Origin: JAPUEK01 sp963815355
GTDB lineage: Bacteria; Pseudomonadota; Alphaproteobacteria; Rhodobacterales; Rhodobacteraceae
Direction: 5' to 3'
Length of the DNA: 64,000 nt
NCBI GenBank assembly: GCA_963815355.1
Contig: CAWFGJ010000018.1
Coordinates: forward strand, 62,001 to 126,000
Positions 17,468-26,012 of this stretch are shown here, in pieces. Both the position numbers and the translations under genes were made by a program. The notes beneath the pieces were generated by a model. That model was not told the origin of the DNA and did not search any database. It saw only the letters and a list, made by a program, of their open reading frames with translations. Positions within the stretch are counted from its first letter, which is position 1. Each line of letters begins with the position of its first letter.

Positions 17468-19281
17468 TCCACCGTCACAGATTTTGCAAGGTTTCGTGGT
17501 TGGTCAACATCGGTGCCTTTGGCAATGGCTGTGTGATAAGCCAGCAGTTGTGCGGGCACCGAATACAGGATGGGCGCAAAGATCGGAGTGACCTCGGGAA
17601 GGGTCAGCGTCCGCCAGCAGCCCATGCCTGCCTCTGCCACGCCTTTTGCATCCGAGATCAGCAGCACCTTACCGTGCCGGGCCATCACTTCTTGCATGTT
17701 CGAGACGGTCTTCTCAAACAAAGCGTCGCGAGGGGCCATTACAACGACGGGCACCCGGTTGTCGATCAAAGCGATCGGGCCATGTTTCAATTCGCCAGAT
17801 GCATAGCCCTCGGCATGGATATAACTGATTTCTTTCAGCTTTAGCGCGCCTTCGAGTGCGAGGGGATACATAGGGCCGCGACCAAGGAACAGCACGTCCT
17901 GCGCTTCGGCCAATTCTTCGGCGATGGCGGCGATGTTGGCGGAAAGGCCCATTGCATGGTTCATCAGACCGGGCAGGGCACCAAGATCGGCAAGGTGGCG
18001 TTTCAGGCCCGCGCTTTCCAGCCGCCCACGATCCATGGCGGCCTTGAGCGCCAACAGCGCGAGGACCGTTAGCTGGCACGTGAACGCCTTTGTCGAAGCC
18101 ACGCCCACCTCGACCCCGGCCATGATTGGTAAGGCAAGATCACTTTCACGGGCGATTGACGACGTCGAGACGTTTACGACCGAGACAATCTTGCCGACGC
18201 GTCCTTTGGCATAGCGCAAAGCAGCGAGAGTATCCGCAGTTTCGCCAGACTGGCTGACAAACAGCGCCCAGCCAGCTTCTGAAAGCGGCGGCTCGCGATA
18301 GCGAAATTCAGAAGCGATGTCGATTTCGACGGGCAAACCGGCGAGTTGTTCGAACCAGTATTTCGCGACATGGGTTGCATAGGACGCGGTTCCGCAGGCT
18401 ACCATCGTCAACCGGTCAACCTTGCTGAAATCAAGGACTTCTGGCAAGCGCAGGCTGCCATCGCTGCCAACGAAATGCTTCAGTGCGTCAGCGATAACCA
18501 CTGGCTGCTCTGCGATTTCTTTTGCCATGAAGTGTTTGTAGCCCGCTTTTTCAATGCGCGTGCTGTCGATCTGAATGCGGGCTTCGGCGCGGTTGGCGAG
18601 GCGGCCCATGTCGTCAAATATCTGCGCGCCTTTGCGGGTGACGATCGCCCAGTCACCTTCTTCAAGGTAGGTGACCCGGTCCGTCATCGGGGCAAGGGCT
18701 ATCGCATCAGAACCGACAAACATTTCGCCGTCGCCGTGACCGATCGCCAAAGGGCTGCCCTTGCGGGCGCAGATGATCAGATCATCTTCGCCGTCGAACA
18801 AAAAGCAAAGCGCAAAGGCACCTTGCAGCCTGGCCAAGGTCGCCCGAGCCGCGTCAACGGGCGAAAGACCCGCGTCCATTTGCATGCGAAGCCAAAGGGC
18901 GACCGTTTCTGTGTCGGTCTCTGATTCAAACCCTAGGCCTGCCGCTGCAATTTCTGCCCGCAACTCTCGAAAATTCTCGATGATTCCGTTGTGAACGACT
19001 GCGACGGGGCCAGAGCGGTGCGGATGGGCATTTGCTGTGGTCGGGGCGCCGTGTGTGGCCCAGCGTGTGTGACCGATGCCGGACTTTCCCGCGAGCGGTT
19101 CATGGACCAGCAAATCGGATAGGTTGACCAGTTTTCCGACAGCGCGGCGACGATCTAGCTTTCCGTTGTTGACCGTAGCGATCCCGGCAGAGTCATAGCC
19201 ACGATATTCAAGCCGTTTCAAAGCCTCAACCAAAAGCGGAGCGGCCTCATGATTTCCCAGAACACCAACAATACCACACAT
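17464..19281 (-). CDS. glmS: Glutamine-fructose-6-phosphate aminotransferase (isomerizing)
   Basis: GlmS makes glucosamine-6-phosphate, the entry step to UDP-GlcNAc for peptidoglycan and lipopolysaccharide. The 605-aa protein begins CGIVGVLG with the catalytic Cys exposed after Met removal. The glutaminase domain (GHTRWATHG, HNGIIENF) is followed by two SIS sugar-isomerase domains (VACGTASYATHVAKYW, SQSGETADTLAALRYAK, ASTKAFTCQL) and the C-terminal AKSVTVE. It lies 2 nt after glmU and overlaps the AlkD-like gene, so glmU-glmS-alkD form one transcription unit. No glmS ribozyme is expected or seen. Confidence 0.97.
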   Translation of the reverse strand: MCGIVGVLGNHEAAPLLVEALKRLEYRGYDSAGIATVNNGKLDRRRAVGKLVNLSDLLVHEPLAGKSGIGHTRWATHGAPTTANAHPHRSGPVAVVHNGIIENFRELRAEIAAAGLGFESETDTETVALWLRMQMDAGLSPVDAARATLARLQGAFALCFLFDGEDDLIICARKGSPLAIGHGDGEMFVGSDAIALAPMTDRVTYLEEGDWAIVTRKGAQIFDDMGRLANRAEARIQIDSTRIEKAGYKHFMAKEIAEQPVVIADALKHFVGSDGSLRLPEVLDFSKVDRLTMVACGTASYATHVAKYWFEQLAGLPVEIDIASEFRYREPPLSEAGWALFVSQSGETADTLAALRYAKGRVGKIVSVVNVSTSSIARESDLALPIMAGVEVGVASTKAFTCQLTVLALLALKAAMDRGRLESAGLKRHLADLGALPGLMNHAMGLSANIAAIAEELAEAQDVLFLGRGPMYPLALEGALKLKEISYIHAEGYASGELKHGPIALIDNRVPVVVMAPRDALFEKTVSNMQEVMARHGKVLLISDAKGVAEAGMGCWRTLTLPEVTPIFAPILYSVPAQLLAYHTAIAKGTDVDQPRNLAKSVTVE

Positions 19282-19283
19282 AA

Positions 19284-20636
19284 TTACGATCCCTTAGATT
19301 TCGCCGCTCTAATGGCCTTGAGTTTGTCCATAAATCTGGTCGCAAACCCCGGCTTGTTGACTTGCCGTGCCCGAGCAATGGCAAGGGCTTCGGCAGGCAC
19401 GTCTTGGGTTATGACAGAACCCGTGGCCGTCATCGCCCTGTCACCAACTGTGACCGGTGAGACAAGCATGGTATCGGAGCCGATGAACACGTTCTTACCG
19501 ATACGACTGCGGTGTTTCATTACACCGTCATAGTTGCAGATGACCGTGCCTGCGCCAATGTTGGTGAATTCACCGACATCGGCATCACCAAGATACGTCA
19601 GGTGGCCGACCTTCACGCCCTCATCAAGAATGACATTCTTGAGCTCGACAAAATTGCCGACATGCACATCTTCGGCCAGTTCCGTGCCGGGACGCAAACG
19701 CGCAAAGGGGCCCACGTCGGCGCCGCGCGAAACATGGCAGCCTTCCAAGTGGCAAAACCCCTTGATCTCTGCACCGCTTTCAATGGTCACACCCATTCCG
19801 AAATGCACATGAGGGCCAATGATTGCATCGCGGCCAATATAGGTGTCGAGCGCAAAAAAGACGGTCTCGGGGGCGGTCAGAGTGACGCCATTTTCCAAGG
19901 CTTCTGCCCGCGCACGCGCTTGGAACGCGGCTTCGGCCTCTGCAAGCTGAAGGCGCGTGTTAACGCCCATCGTTTCGCTTTCATCACAGACCACGACCCC
20001 GGCACTCATGCCGCGCTGACGTGCAATCTCGACGATGTCGGTCAGATAGAATTCTTGCGCCTTGTTGGCGTTTCCGACGGCCTCAACCAATGAAAAGAGA
20101 AGCGCAGAGTCAGCGCAAATTACACCAGAGTTACAAAGAGTTATGGCGCGTTCGTCGTCGTTCGCGTCTTTGTACTCCACGATTCTGTTCAACAGGTCGC
20201 CTGACGTCACAAGCCGGCCATAGCGCCCGGGATCGCGCGCCTCAAAGCCGAGAACGACGACGGCGTGCCGCGCGCGCGCTTCGAGCATCGCGTCCAAGGT
20301 TTCTGGGCGAATAAAGGGGGTGTCACCGTAAAGGATGATCACATCACCGCCGGCCTCTTGCAAGAGCGGGGCAGCCTGCGCGACGGCGTGGGCGGTGCCA
20401 AGTTGCGGGTCTTGGAGGACCGTCTCACAGGCTTCGTCGTAACTAAGCGCTGCCTTTGCCACGGCCTCTGCCTCGTGCCCGGTCACAATGACGATCCGGG
20501 ATGGGGATAGGCTGCAGCCCGCTGCAAGAGCATGGTGCAAAAGCGGGGCTGCGGCAACTTTGTGCAAGACTTTTGGCAAGTCGGAATTCATCCGAGTGCC
20601 CATGCCTGCAGCCAGAACGATCAAAGAAACCGGCAT
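19284..20636 (-). CDS. glmU: Bifunctional GlcN-1-P acetyltransferase / GlcNAc-1-P uridylyltransferase
   Basis: GlmU performs the last two steps to UDP-GlcNAc. The N-terminal nucleotidyltransferase domain has LAAGMGTRM and PKVLHKV in the first 30 residues and LYGDTPF near 100. The C-terminal half is a left-handed beta helix of hexapeptide repeats, with GHLTYLGDADVGEFTNIGAG and the catalytic region around NYDGVMKHRSRIG. Length (450 aa) is typical. It is the first gene of the minus-strand glmU-glmS-alkD unit and is divergent from gph. Confidence 0.96.
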   Translation of the reverse strand: MPVSLIVLAAGMGTRMNSDLPKVLHKVAAAPLLHHALAAGCSLSPSRIVIVTGHEAEAVAKAALSYDEACETVLQDPQLGTAHAVAQAAPLLQEAGGDVIILYGDTPFIRPETLDAMLEARARHAVVVLGFEARDPGRYGRLVTSGDLLNRIVEYKDANDDERAITLCNSGVICADSALLFSLVEAVGNANKAQEFYLTDIVEIARQRGMSAGVVVCDESETMGVNTRLQLAEAEAAFQARARAEALENGVTLTAPETVFFALDTYIGRDAIIGPHVHFGMGVTIESGAEIKGFCHLEGCHVSRGADVGPFARLRPGTELAEDVHVGNFVELKNVILDEGVKVGHLTYLGDADVGEFTNIGAGTVICNYDGVMKHRSRIGKNVFIGSDTMLVSPVTVGDRAMTATGSVITQDVPAEALAIARARQVNKPGFATRFMDKLKAIRAAKSKGS

Positions 20637-20720
20637 GATGCCCCTTTCAAATAGGTCGCGCTCGTTTTAACCGGGAATGGCTGAGTGGCAAGGGGTGCTC
20701 ACCTCACGCGAGGTTACAGT

Positions 20721-21383
20721 ATGCGCACGGTGGTTTTTGATCTGGATGGGACGTTGGCGGATACCTCCGCCGATTTGCTGGCGGCTGCGAACGCGTGTTT
20801 CATCGCCTTGGGGCATGAGGCGCAACTGGACGCAGGTGATAGCTTGACGGCTTTTCACGGTGGCAGGGCGATGTTGCGGCTGGGGTTTTCGCGGCTGGGT
20901 CTGGATTGGTCGGAGGCAGATGTCGACCGGGAGTATCCGCGTCTGCTGAAGGCCTATGCCGACGGAATTGACATCCACACCAAGTTATACCCCGGCGCGA
21001 TTGCGGCGGTACAGGCGCTGCGTGCCGCCGATTTTGCCACCGCTATTTGCACAAACAAGCCCGAAGGATTGGCGGAAACGCTGTTGCAAAGGCTCGGCAT
21101 CCGCCATCTCTTTGGGTCATTGGTGGGGGCAGATAGTTTGCCCACACGCAAACCCGACGCCGCCCCTTACCGCGAGGCAGTAATGCGGGCGGGTGGTGAC
21201 GTGCGTCGCTCAATATTGATTGGCGATACAGAGACCGACCGATTGACAGGGTTGGCGGTTGGCGTGCCAGTGGTGCTGGTCACGTTTGGTCCGGAGGGGC
21301 AGGGTGTGTCGCGGCTGGCGCCCGAGGCGCTGTTGGGCCATTTCGATGAACTGCCAGCCTTGGCGGCGCGGCTATTAGGCTGA
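20721..21383 (+). CDS. gph: Phosphoglycolate phosphatase-type HAD hydrolase
   Basis: This haloacid-dehalogenase phosphatase (220 aa) has motif I FDLDGTLADT at residues 5-14, motif II ICTNKP, and motif IV GDTETDR. The helical cap domain lies between motifs I and II, as in Gph, which dephosphorylates 2-phosphoglycolate from DNA-repair or oxygenase side reactions. ATG 20721 with GAGG at 20710-20713 is the likely start rather than the longer frame from 20685. It is divergent from glmU. HAD enzymes are hard to assign, so the substrate is tentative. Confidence 0.8.
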   Translation: MRTVVFDLDGTLADTSADLLAAANACFIALGHEAQLDAGDSLTAFHGGRAMLRLGFSRLGLDWSEADVDREYPRLLKAYADGIDIHTKLYPGAIAAVQALRAADFATAICTNKPEGLAETLLQRLGIRHLFGSLVGADSLPTRKPDAAPYREAVMRAGGDVRRSILIGDTETDRLTGLAVGVPVVLVTFGPEGQGVSRLAPEALLGHFDELPALAARLLG

Positions 21384-21401
21384 AGTCCGGCTGGGAACCA
21401 C

Positions 21402-21581
21402 ATGGACGACTTGATTCAGCAAGACACTAGCCGCCTTAAATGGTTTGAAAAATCCAATGAGTGGCTGGTGAATAGACGCGCCGGTTCTGATGCCTGCGGC
21501 GGGCCACAATCCTACATCTGCAAGGCCTTTCGGCGAGTGACCAATGCGCTGGATGTAGGCGTGAAAGCAGTTTTGAGGTGA
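21402..21581 (+). CDS. Possible 59-aa small protein
   Basis: ATG 21402 to TGA 21581 encodes 59 residues starting MDDLIQQDTSRLKWFEKSNE and ending in a basic segment. It begins 19 nt after gph. A weak GGGA lies 6 nt before the start. Composition is plausible for a small basic cytoplasmic protein with two cysteines, but the family is not recognised and no homolog search was possible. It may be noncoding. Confidence 0.3.
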   Translation: MDDLIQQDTSRLKWFEKSNEWLVNRRAGSDACGGPQSYICKAFRRVTNALDVGVKAVLR

Positions 21582-21677
21582 GACATTTGGGCAGAACAGT
21601 GAGCCGCCCAAGAACCGCCGAATTACAGAGGCAAACATCGCCCGTCGCGAGCCGTATCGCGCGGTCGCGGGATCGGT

Positions 21678-21706
21678 TTGACAGTGTTCTGGAGGCGACT
21701 TAGCGT
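21678..21706 (+). promoter_or_regulatory. Putative promoter giving a leaderless MFS transcript
   Basis: A consensus -35 TTGACA (21678-21683), a 17-nt spacer and a weak -10 TAGCGT (21701-21706) would start transcription at about 21713, which is the A of the MFS start codon. No ribosome binding site lies at a normal distance from that ATG, which fits leaderless translation. Confidence 0.45.
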
Positions 21707-21712
21707 CCGCGC

Positions 21713-22963
21713 ATGAGTGTAACGCTTTCCCCAGAACAGGTGCCGCCGGTAGTGTCTCGCCATGCGGTGACATTTGTGATGATTACGGTGCTTTTGGACA
21801 TGATCGGCTTCGGGCTGATTATGCCCGTCTTGCCTGCGTTGATTGAGGATGTCGGCCACATTGGGTTGGCGGATGCGTCAATCATTGGTGGTTGGATGTA
21901 TTTTGCATTCTCTATCACGCAGTTCCTGCTGGCCCCATTGATGGGCAACTTGTCGGATCGGTTCGGCAGACGGCCGTTGTTGCTGCTGGCGATACTGGGT
22001 CTCGCGGTGGACTATCTTTTGCAAGCTTTCGCGCCGACGCTGTTGTGGTTGTTCATAGGGCGTGCGGTTGCAGGCTTCTGTGGGTCAAGCTGGGTTATCG
22101 CGAACGCATATATTGCCGACGTCACCGCACCAGAGGATCGCGCTAAAGCCTACGGGCGCATGGGGGCCGTCTTTGGTGCCGGATTCGTGTTGGGGCCTGC
22201 GATCGGCGGTTTGTTGGGAGAGTTTGGTCCGCGGGTGCCGTTTTTTGTGGCTGCGGCTATTTCGGCTGCGAACCTTGTCTATGGCTGGTATGTTTTGCCA
22301 GAGACTTTGCCCCTTCATAAACGCCGAAAATTCGAGATCGCGCGCGCCAATCCCTTTGGTGCGTTCCGAATCTTTGCGACATACAAAGGTGTCTTGCCGA
22401 TGTGTGGGGTGATGGCGACGTTCTTTTTTGCGACTTCTGTATATCCGGCCCTCTGGCCATTTTGGGGCATTGCAAAGTTTGGCTGGTCCGAAGCGATGAT
22501 TGGCGTGACGCTCGCCGTCTTCGGGGTAGTCACGGCAGGGTTTCAGGGCGGACTTGTCGGCCCAGGCTTAGCGCGCCTTGGGGAGTACAGGCTGGCATTG
22601 GTCGGGATTGTCTGCGCGGCGATTGCGGCTTTGGGCTATGGTTTGGCGGGCTCGCTGCCTGTCGTAGTGATCTTGATGATCGTGCATGGTCCCGAAGGGT
22701 TCATTCACCCGATGTTGACAGCGATGATGTCCAGAGCCGTGCCAGATGACGCTCAGGGTGAGTTGCAAGGCGGAATCTCTGCGATCACGAACATTGCTAT
22801 GCTGGCGGGAACCTTGTTCTATACCCAGATATTCGGCTATTTCATGCGGCCTGACGCGGCATTGCGTTCGCCTGATGTCGGATTTTTTATTGCAGCCGCT
22901 ATCATGGTGATGACCTTGGCGTTGTTCTTGGTGTCAGTCAAACGAGAGGGGGCAACGCAATGA
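21713..22963 (+). CDS. MFS efflux pump, TetA-like
   Basis: This is a 12-helix major facilitator of the TetA/Bcr drug:H+ antiporter group (416 aa). The first helix carries VLLDMIGFGLIMPVLP, the loop 2-3 motif A reads GNLSDRFGRRP, and motif C appears as GFVLGPAIGG in helix 5. These match tetracycline-type exporters, but housekeeping homologs without drug role are common in Rhodobacteraceae. Its stop overlaps the start of the next gene (ATGA), coupling it to a DegT aminotransferase; it could export the product of that enzyme. Confidence 0.8.
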   Translation: MSVTLSPEQVPPVVSRHAVTFVMITVLLDMIGFGLIMPVLPALIEDVGHIGLADASIIGGWMYFAFSITQFLLAPLMGNLSDRFGRRPLLLLAILGLAVDYLLQAFAPTLLWLFIGRAVAGFCGSSWVIANAYIADVTAPEDRAKAYGRMGAVFGAGFVLGPAIGGLLGEFGPRVPFFVAAAISAANLVYGWYVLPETLPLHKRRKFEIARANPFGAFRIFATYKGVLPMCGVMATFFFATSVYPALWPFWGIAKFGWSEAMIGVTLAVFGVVTAGFQGGLVGPGLARLGEYRLALVGIVCAAIAALGYGLAGSLPVVVILMIVHGPEGFIHPMLTAMMSRAVPDDAQGELQGGISAITNIAMLAGTLFYTQIFGYFMRPDAALRSPDVGFFIAAAIMVMTLALFLVSVKREGATQ

Positions 22964-24204
22964 ATGGTCCGATAGAAGAACGGTTTACCGGAAGCTTCAC
23001 CCAGCAAGAGCCGATTCCGGACGAGGGTATTGCAGCGGCCTTGGCGGTCTTGCAGCACGGGCGTCTCCACCGATACAACACGGCCCCCGGAGAGATCGCC
23101 GAGACGGCCTTGTTGGAAGAGGAATTTGCCGCTTTGATCGGGGCGCGCTTTTGCCTCGCGGTCGCTTCGGGTGGATATGCGCTGGCCTGTGCGTTGCGGG
23201 CCTTGCGCGTGGCACCGGGAGAGCCGGTTCTGACCAATGCCTTTACGCTTGCGCCTGTGCCCGGGGCAATTGCCAGCACGGGCGCGCGACCGGTATTCGT
23301 CGATGTGGGCGAAGACCTGACGTTGGATTTTGCGCATCTGGAACAGATGGCAAAACAATCGGGTGCCCGCTTGTTGATGCTAAGCCATATGCGGGGGCAT
23401 CAGTGTGACATGGACGCTTTGGTCGCGTTGTGTGAGCGGCTCGGGCTGACGATCATCGAAGACTGTGCCCACACTATGGGGGCCGCTTGGAACGGGGTTG
23501 CATCGGGACGGCATGGGAAGATCGCATGCTATTCGATGCAGACCTATAAACACATGAACTCTGGCGAAGGCGGCTTTTTGACCTCCGATGATCCCGATCT
23601 GATGGCGCGTGCCGTTTTGCTGTCGGGTTCCTACATGCTCTATGCCAGCCATCGGGCCGCGCCACCCCCCGATGCTTTTGACGCTGTGCGGTTGGAAACG
23701 CCCAACGTCTCGGGCAGGATGGACAACTTGCGGGCGGCTATCTTACGCCCCCAACTCGGTTTGCTAGGCCAAAGGGTTGAACGCTGGGCCGAGCGATACC
23801 AGACCTTGGAAGCCGGATTGCGTGGGGTGACGGGGTTGGTGCTTGTCACGCGGCCCGTTGCGGAAACCTATGTCGGTTCCTCGTTTCAGTTTCGGCTGCC
23901 GGATTGGTCACCCGCGCGCATCGCGATGTTCCTGAAACGGACTTTGGGGCGGGGTGTCGAATTGAAGTGGTTCGGCGCGCCGCAGCCCGTTGCGTTTACC
24001 AGCCAATACCGACATTGGCGCTACGCCGCACCGCAGTCTTTGCCCCAAACGGACCGGATATTGGCAGGGCTTGTCGATATGCGTGTGCCGCTGACCTTCA
24101 GTCTTGAAGATTGTGCCCAGATTGCCCGGATCATTCGCGCCGAGGCGCAGTCGGTAGGGCAGGGCCCTGAGCCTGAGCCCGTCGATTTGCCGCTGATTCA
24201 GTAG
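22960..24204 (+). CDS. DegT/DnrJ/EryC1-family PLP-dependent aminotransferase
   Basis: This is an aspartate-aminotransferase-fold enzyme (414 aa) of the family that aminates keto-sugars. It shows the N-terminal HRYNTAPGEIAETALLEEEF region, the PLP-facing IIEDCAHTMGA, and YSMQTYKHMNSGEGGFL with the probable Schiff-base lysine Lys197. The C-terminal half is less typical. No sugar dehydratase or glycosyltransferase gene is near, so the substrate is unknown. Translation is coupled to the preceding MFS gene by an ATGA overlap, suggesting a two-gene unit. Confidence 0.8.
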   Translation: MNGPIEERFTGSFTQQEPIPDEGIAAALAVLQHGRLHRYNTAPGEIAETALLEEEFAALIGARFCLAVASGGYALACALRALRVAPGEPVLTNAFTLAPVPGAIASTGARPVFVDVGEDLTLDFAHLEQMAKQSGARLLMLSHMRGHQCDMDALVALCERLGLTIIEDCAHTMGAAWNGVASGRHGKIACYSMQTYKHMNSGEGGFLTSDDPDLMARAVLLSGSYMLYASHRAAPPPDAFDAVRLETPNVSGRMDNLRAAILRPQLGLLGQRVERWAERYQTLEAGLRGVTGLVLVTRPVAETYVGSSFQFRLPDWSPARIAMFLKRTLGRGVELKWFGAPQPVAFTSQYRHWRYAAPQSLPQTDRILAGLVDMRVPLTFSLEDCAQIARIIRAEAQSVGQGPEPEPVDLPLIQ

Positions 24205-24506
24205 CGACCTCTTATATGCGAAGGAGAGTCGGCCATACGTATCCGACTGAAAATATCGGATAAGGTGGCGGGGTGAGGCGATTTCAAACCGAGTCGGATT
24301 TGACTGGGTGCGCTTTGCCGCGCCGCAGCGAACCGAGGACATGGCGAGACAAATCTGGAAATTGACGCGAAAATCCTGTCGCCCTGCGCTGTCTTTTCGC
24401 ACCGCCTTCGGTTGACCCCGCTCAGGGGGCAGAGTAAACGGGAGGCCAAGAGATAATGCGGCCTTTCGGGGCTGCGGCTCGCCGTCGCCAGCCAAAGGAG
24501 CGCCTC
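24205..24506 (+). promoter_or_regulatory. Leader/promoter region of the nuo operon
   Basis: This 302-nt gap precedes nuoA. It starts with two nested inverted repeats (24227-24248 and 24240-24262). A candidate promoter, TTGACC at 24412-24417 with a weak GTAAAC at 24434-24439, sits about 70-95 nt before the nuoA start. AAAGGAG (24494-24500) is the nuoA ribosome binding site. No convincing gene is present. Confidence 0.45.
24240..24262. promoter_or_regulatory. Dyad TATCCGA-N9-TCGGATA, copy 1
   Basis: The two 7-bp arms (24240-24246, 24256-24262) are perfect inverted copies with a 9-nt spacer. It is 35 nt after the DegT stop and 244 nt before nuoA. Identical arms and spacing recur at 53325-53347. 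An overlapping AGTCGG/CCGACT repeat (24227-24232, 24243-24248) could form an alternative hairpin. Confidence 0.6.
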
Positions 24507-24875
24507 GTGGACAACCCACTGCTGCGAGAATATCTTCCGATCCTCATTCTTCTTGCTGTAGCCGCTGGCTTGGGGATCGTTTTGATCCTTGCCGCTGCGT
24601 TGATTGCGGTTCGCAATCCGGATCCAGAAAAGGTTTCGGCCTATGAATGCGGATTTAACGCCTTTGATGACGCGCGGATGAAGTTTGACGTGCGGTTTTA
24701 TCTTGTGTCGATCCTGTTCATCATCTTTGACCTTGAGGTCGCCTTTTTGTTCCCTTGGGCCGTTGCCTTCGGTGAGATCAGCATGACCGGCTTTTGGTCC
24801 ATGATGGTTTTCCTCGGGGTGCTAACTGTAGGCTTTGCCTATGAATGGAAGAAGGGGGCGCTGGAATGGGCGTGA
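24507..24875 (+). CDS. nuoA: NADH-quinone oxidoreductase subunit A
   Basis: NuoA is a three-helix membrane subunit of complex I near the quinone entry. The 122-aa product has the first helix right after the start, the conserved loop KVSAYECGFNAFDDAR, and the acidic membrane segment FIIFDLEVAFLFPW. The GTG at 24507 has AAAGGAG six nt upstream and gives the usual length; an in-frame ATG at 24456 would add a charged non-family leader. It is the first gene of the nuo operon, and its TGA overlaps possible nuoB starts. Confidence 0.93.
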   Translation: MDNPLLREYLPILILLAVAAGLGIVLILAAALIAVRNPDPEKVSAYECGFNAFDDARMKFDVRFYLVSILFIIFDLEVAFLFPWAVAFGEISMTGFWSMMVFLGVLTVGFAYEWKKGALEWA

Positions 24876-25399
24876 TGACCGGTGCGAACACCGCAGGGGC
24901 GGACCGCGAGGTCGCCACGCAGGCGTTGAATCGTGAACTGCAGGACAAAGGCTTTCTGCTGACCACGACCGAAGACATCATCAATTGGGCGCGGAATGGC
25001 TCGCTTCATTGGATGACGTTTGGCCTTGCCTGCTGCGCGGTTGAGATGATGCACACCTCTATGCCGCGCTACGACCTTGAGCGCTTTGGCACCGCCCCGC
25101 GTGCGTCGCCGCGTCAATCTGATTTGATGATCGTCGCCGGAACCTTGACCAACAAAATGGCCCCGGCCTTGCGTAAGGTCTATGACCAGATGCCAGAGCC
25201 GCGCTACGTGATCTCCATGGGGTCCTGCGCGAACGGTGGCGGCTACTATCACTATTCCTATTCCGTTGTGCGTGGGTGTGACCGGATCGTTCCGGTGGAT
25301 ATCTATGTTCCCGGCTGCCCTCCGACGGCAGAGGCTTTGCTCTATGGCATCCTGCAACTACAACGCAAAATCCGCCGCACCGGCACTCTGGTTCGCTAA
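24866..25399 (+). CDS. nuoB: NADH-quinone oxidoreductase subunit B
   Basis: NuoB carries cluster N2, the final [4Fe-4S] centre that reduces quinone. Ligand motifs are FGLACCAVEMM (two adjacent Cys), MGSCANGGGYY and VPGCPPTAEALLYG. The start could be ATG 24866 (GGGGG 7 nt upstream; 177 aa) or ATG 24875, which shares a base with the nuoA stop and matches the shorter family N-terminus. Either way it overlaps or abuts nuoA, so translation is coupled. Confidence 0.95.
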   Translation: MGVMTGANTAGADREVATQALNRELQDKGFLLTTTEDIINWARNGSLHWMTFGLACCAVEMMHTSMPRYDLERFGTAPRASPRQSDLMIVAGTLTNKMAPALRKVYDQMPEPRYVISMGSCANGGGYYHYSYSVVRGCDRIVPVDIYVPGCPPTAEALLYGILQLQRKIRRTGTLVR

Positions 25400-25408
25400 G
25401 GGGGCCTT

Positions 25409-26008
25409 ATGTCAGAAGCTTTGAATGAGTTGATCGCCCTGCTTGAGTTGAAGCGGCAAGATGCTGTTGTCTCTACAAAAGTGGAGTTCGGCGAGCTTAC
25501 AGTGACCATCCAGTTGGCGCATCTCGTCAGCTTTGTTGATTTCTTAAAGAATGACAGTGCCTGCCGGTTCTCGTCCTTGGTCGATATCACGGCAGTGGAT
25601 CATCCTGAGGCTGAGAAGCGGTTTGAAATCGTCTATCACTTCCTGTCAATGTACCAAAACGCCCGCATTCGCGTGAAGGCCAATGTTGGCGAGGATGAAA
25701 TGGTTCCGTCCATTCATACGCTGCACCCGTCTGCCAATTGGGTGGAGCGGGAAGTGTTTGATATGTTCGGGATTTTGTTCTCAGGGCATCCGGATCTCCG
25801 GCGCATTCTTACGGATTATGGCTTTCGCGGACACCCGTTGCGCAAAGATTTCCCAACGACCGGCTATACCGAAGTTCGCTATGATGAGGCGCAAAAGCGC
25901 GTCGTCTATGAGCCGGTCAATTTGGTGCAGGAATACCGCCAGTTCGACTTCATGTCACCTTGGGAAGGTGCCCAGTACATCCTTCCCGGCGACGAGAAGA
26001 AGGCTTGA
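25409..26008 (+). CDS. nuoC: NADH-quinone oxidoreductase subunit C
   Basis: NuoC (30-kDa type subunit, 199 aa) is part of the peripheral arm and packs against NuoD. The conserved stretch HPSANWVEREVFDMFGI, then FSGHPDLRRILTDYGF and GHPLRKDFP, is complete. It ends GDEKKA. The next gene downstream is a sulfotransferase rather than nuoD, with a gap of only 4 nt. Confidence 0.95.
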   Translation: MSEALNELIALLELKRQDAVVSTKVEFGELTVTIQLAHLVSFVDFLKNDSACRFSSLVDITAVDHPEAEKRFEIVYHFLSMYQNARIRVKANVGEDEMVPSIHTLHPSANWVEREVFDMFGILFSGHPDLRRILTDYGFRGHPLRKDFPTTGYTEVRYDEAQKRVVYEPVNLVQEYRQFDFMSPWEGAQYILPGDEKKA

Positions 26009-26012
26009 ACCT

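Larger units (their letters stand above)
21384..21712 (+). other. Intergenic region between gph and the MFS pump
   Basis: This 329-nt stretch contains one possible small gene (21402-21581) and the putative promoter of the MFS gene (21678-21706). The rest shows no repeats or hairpins of note. Confidence 0.4.

Noticed and set aside
21375..21773. 132-aa minus-strand frame between gph and the MFS gene
   Set aside because: It overlaps the MFS start, lacks a ribosome site and has no recognisable domain.
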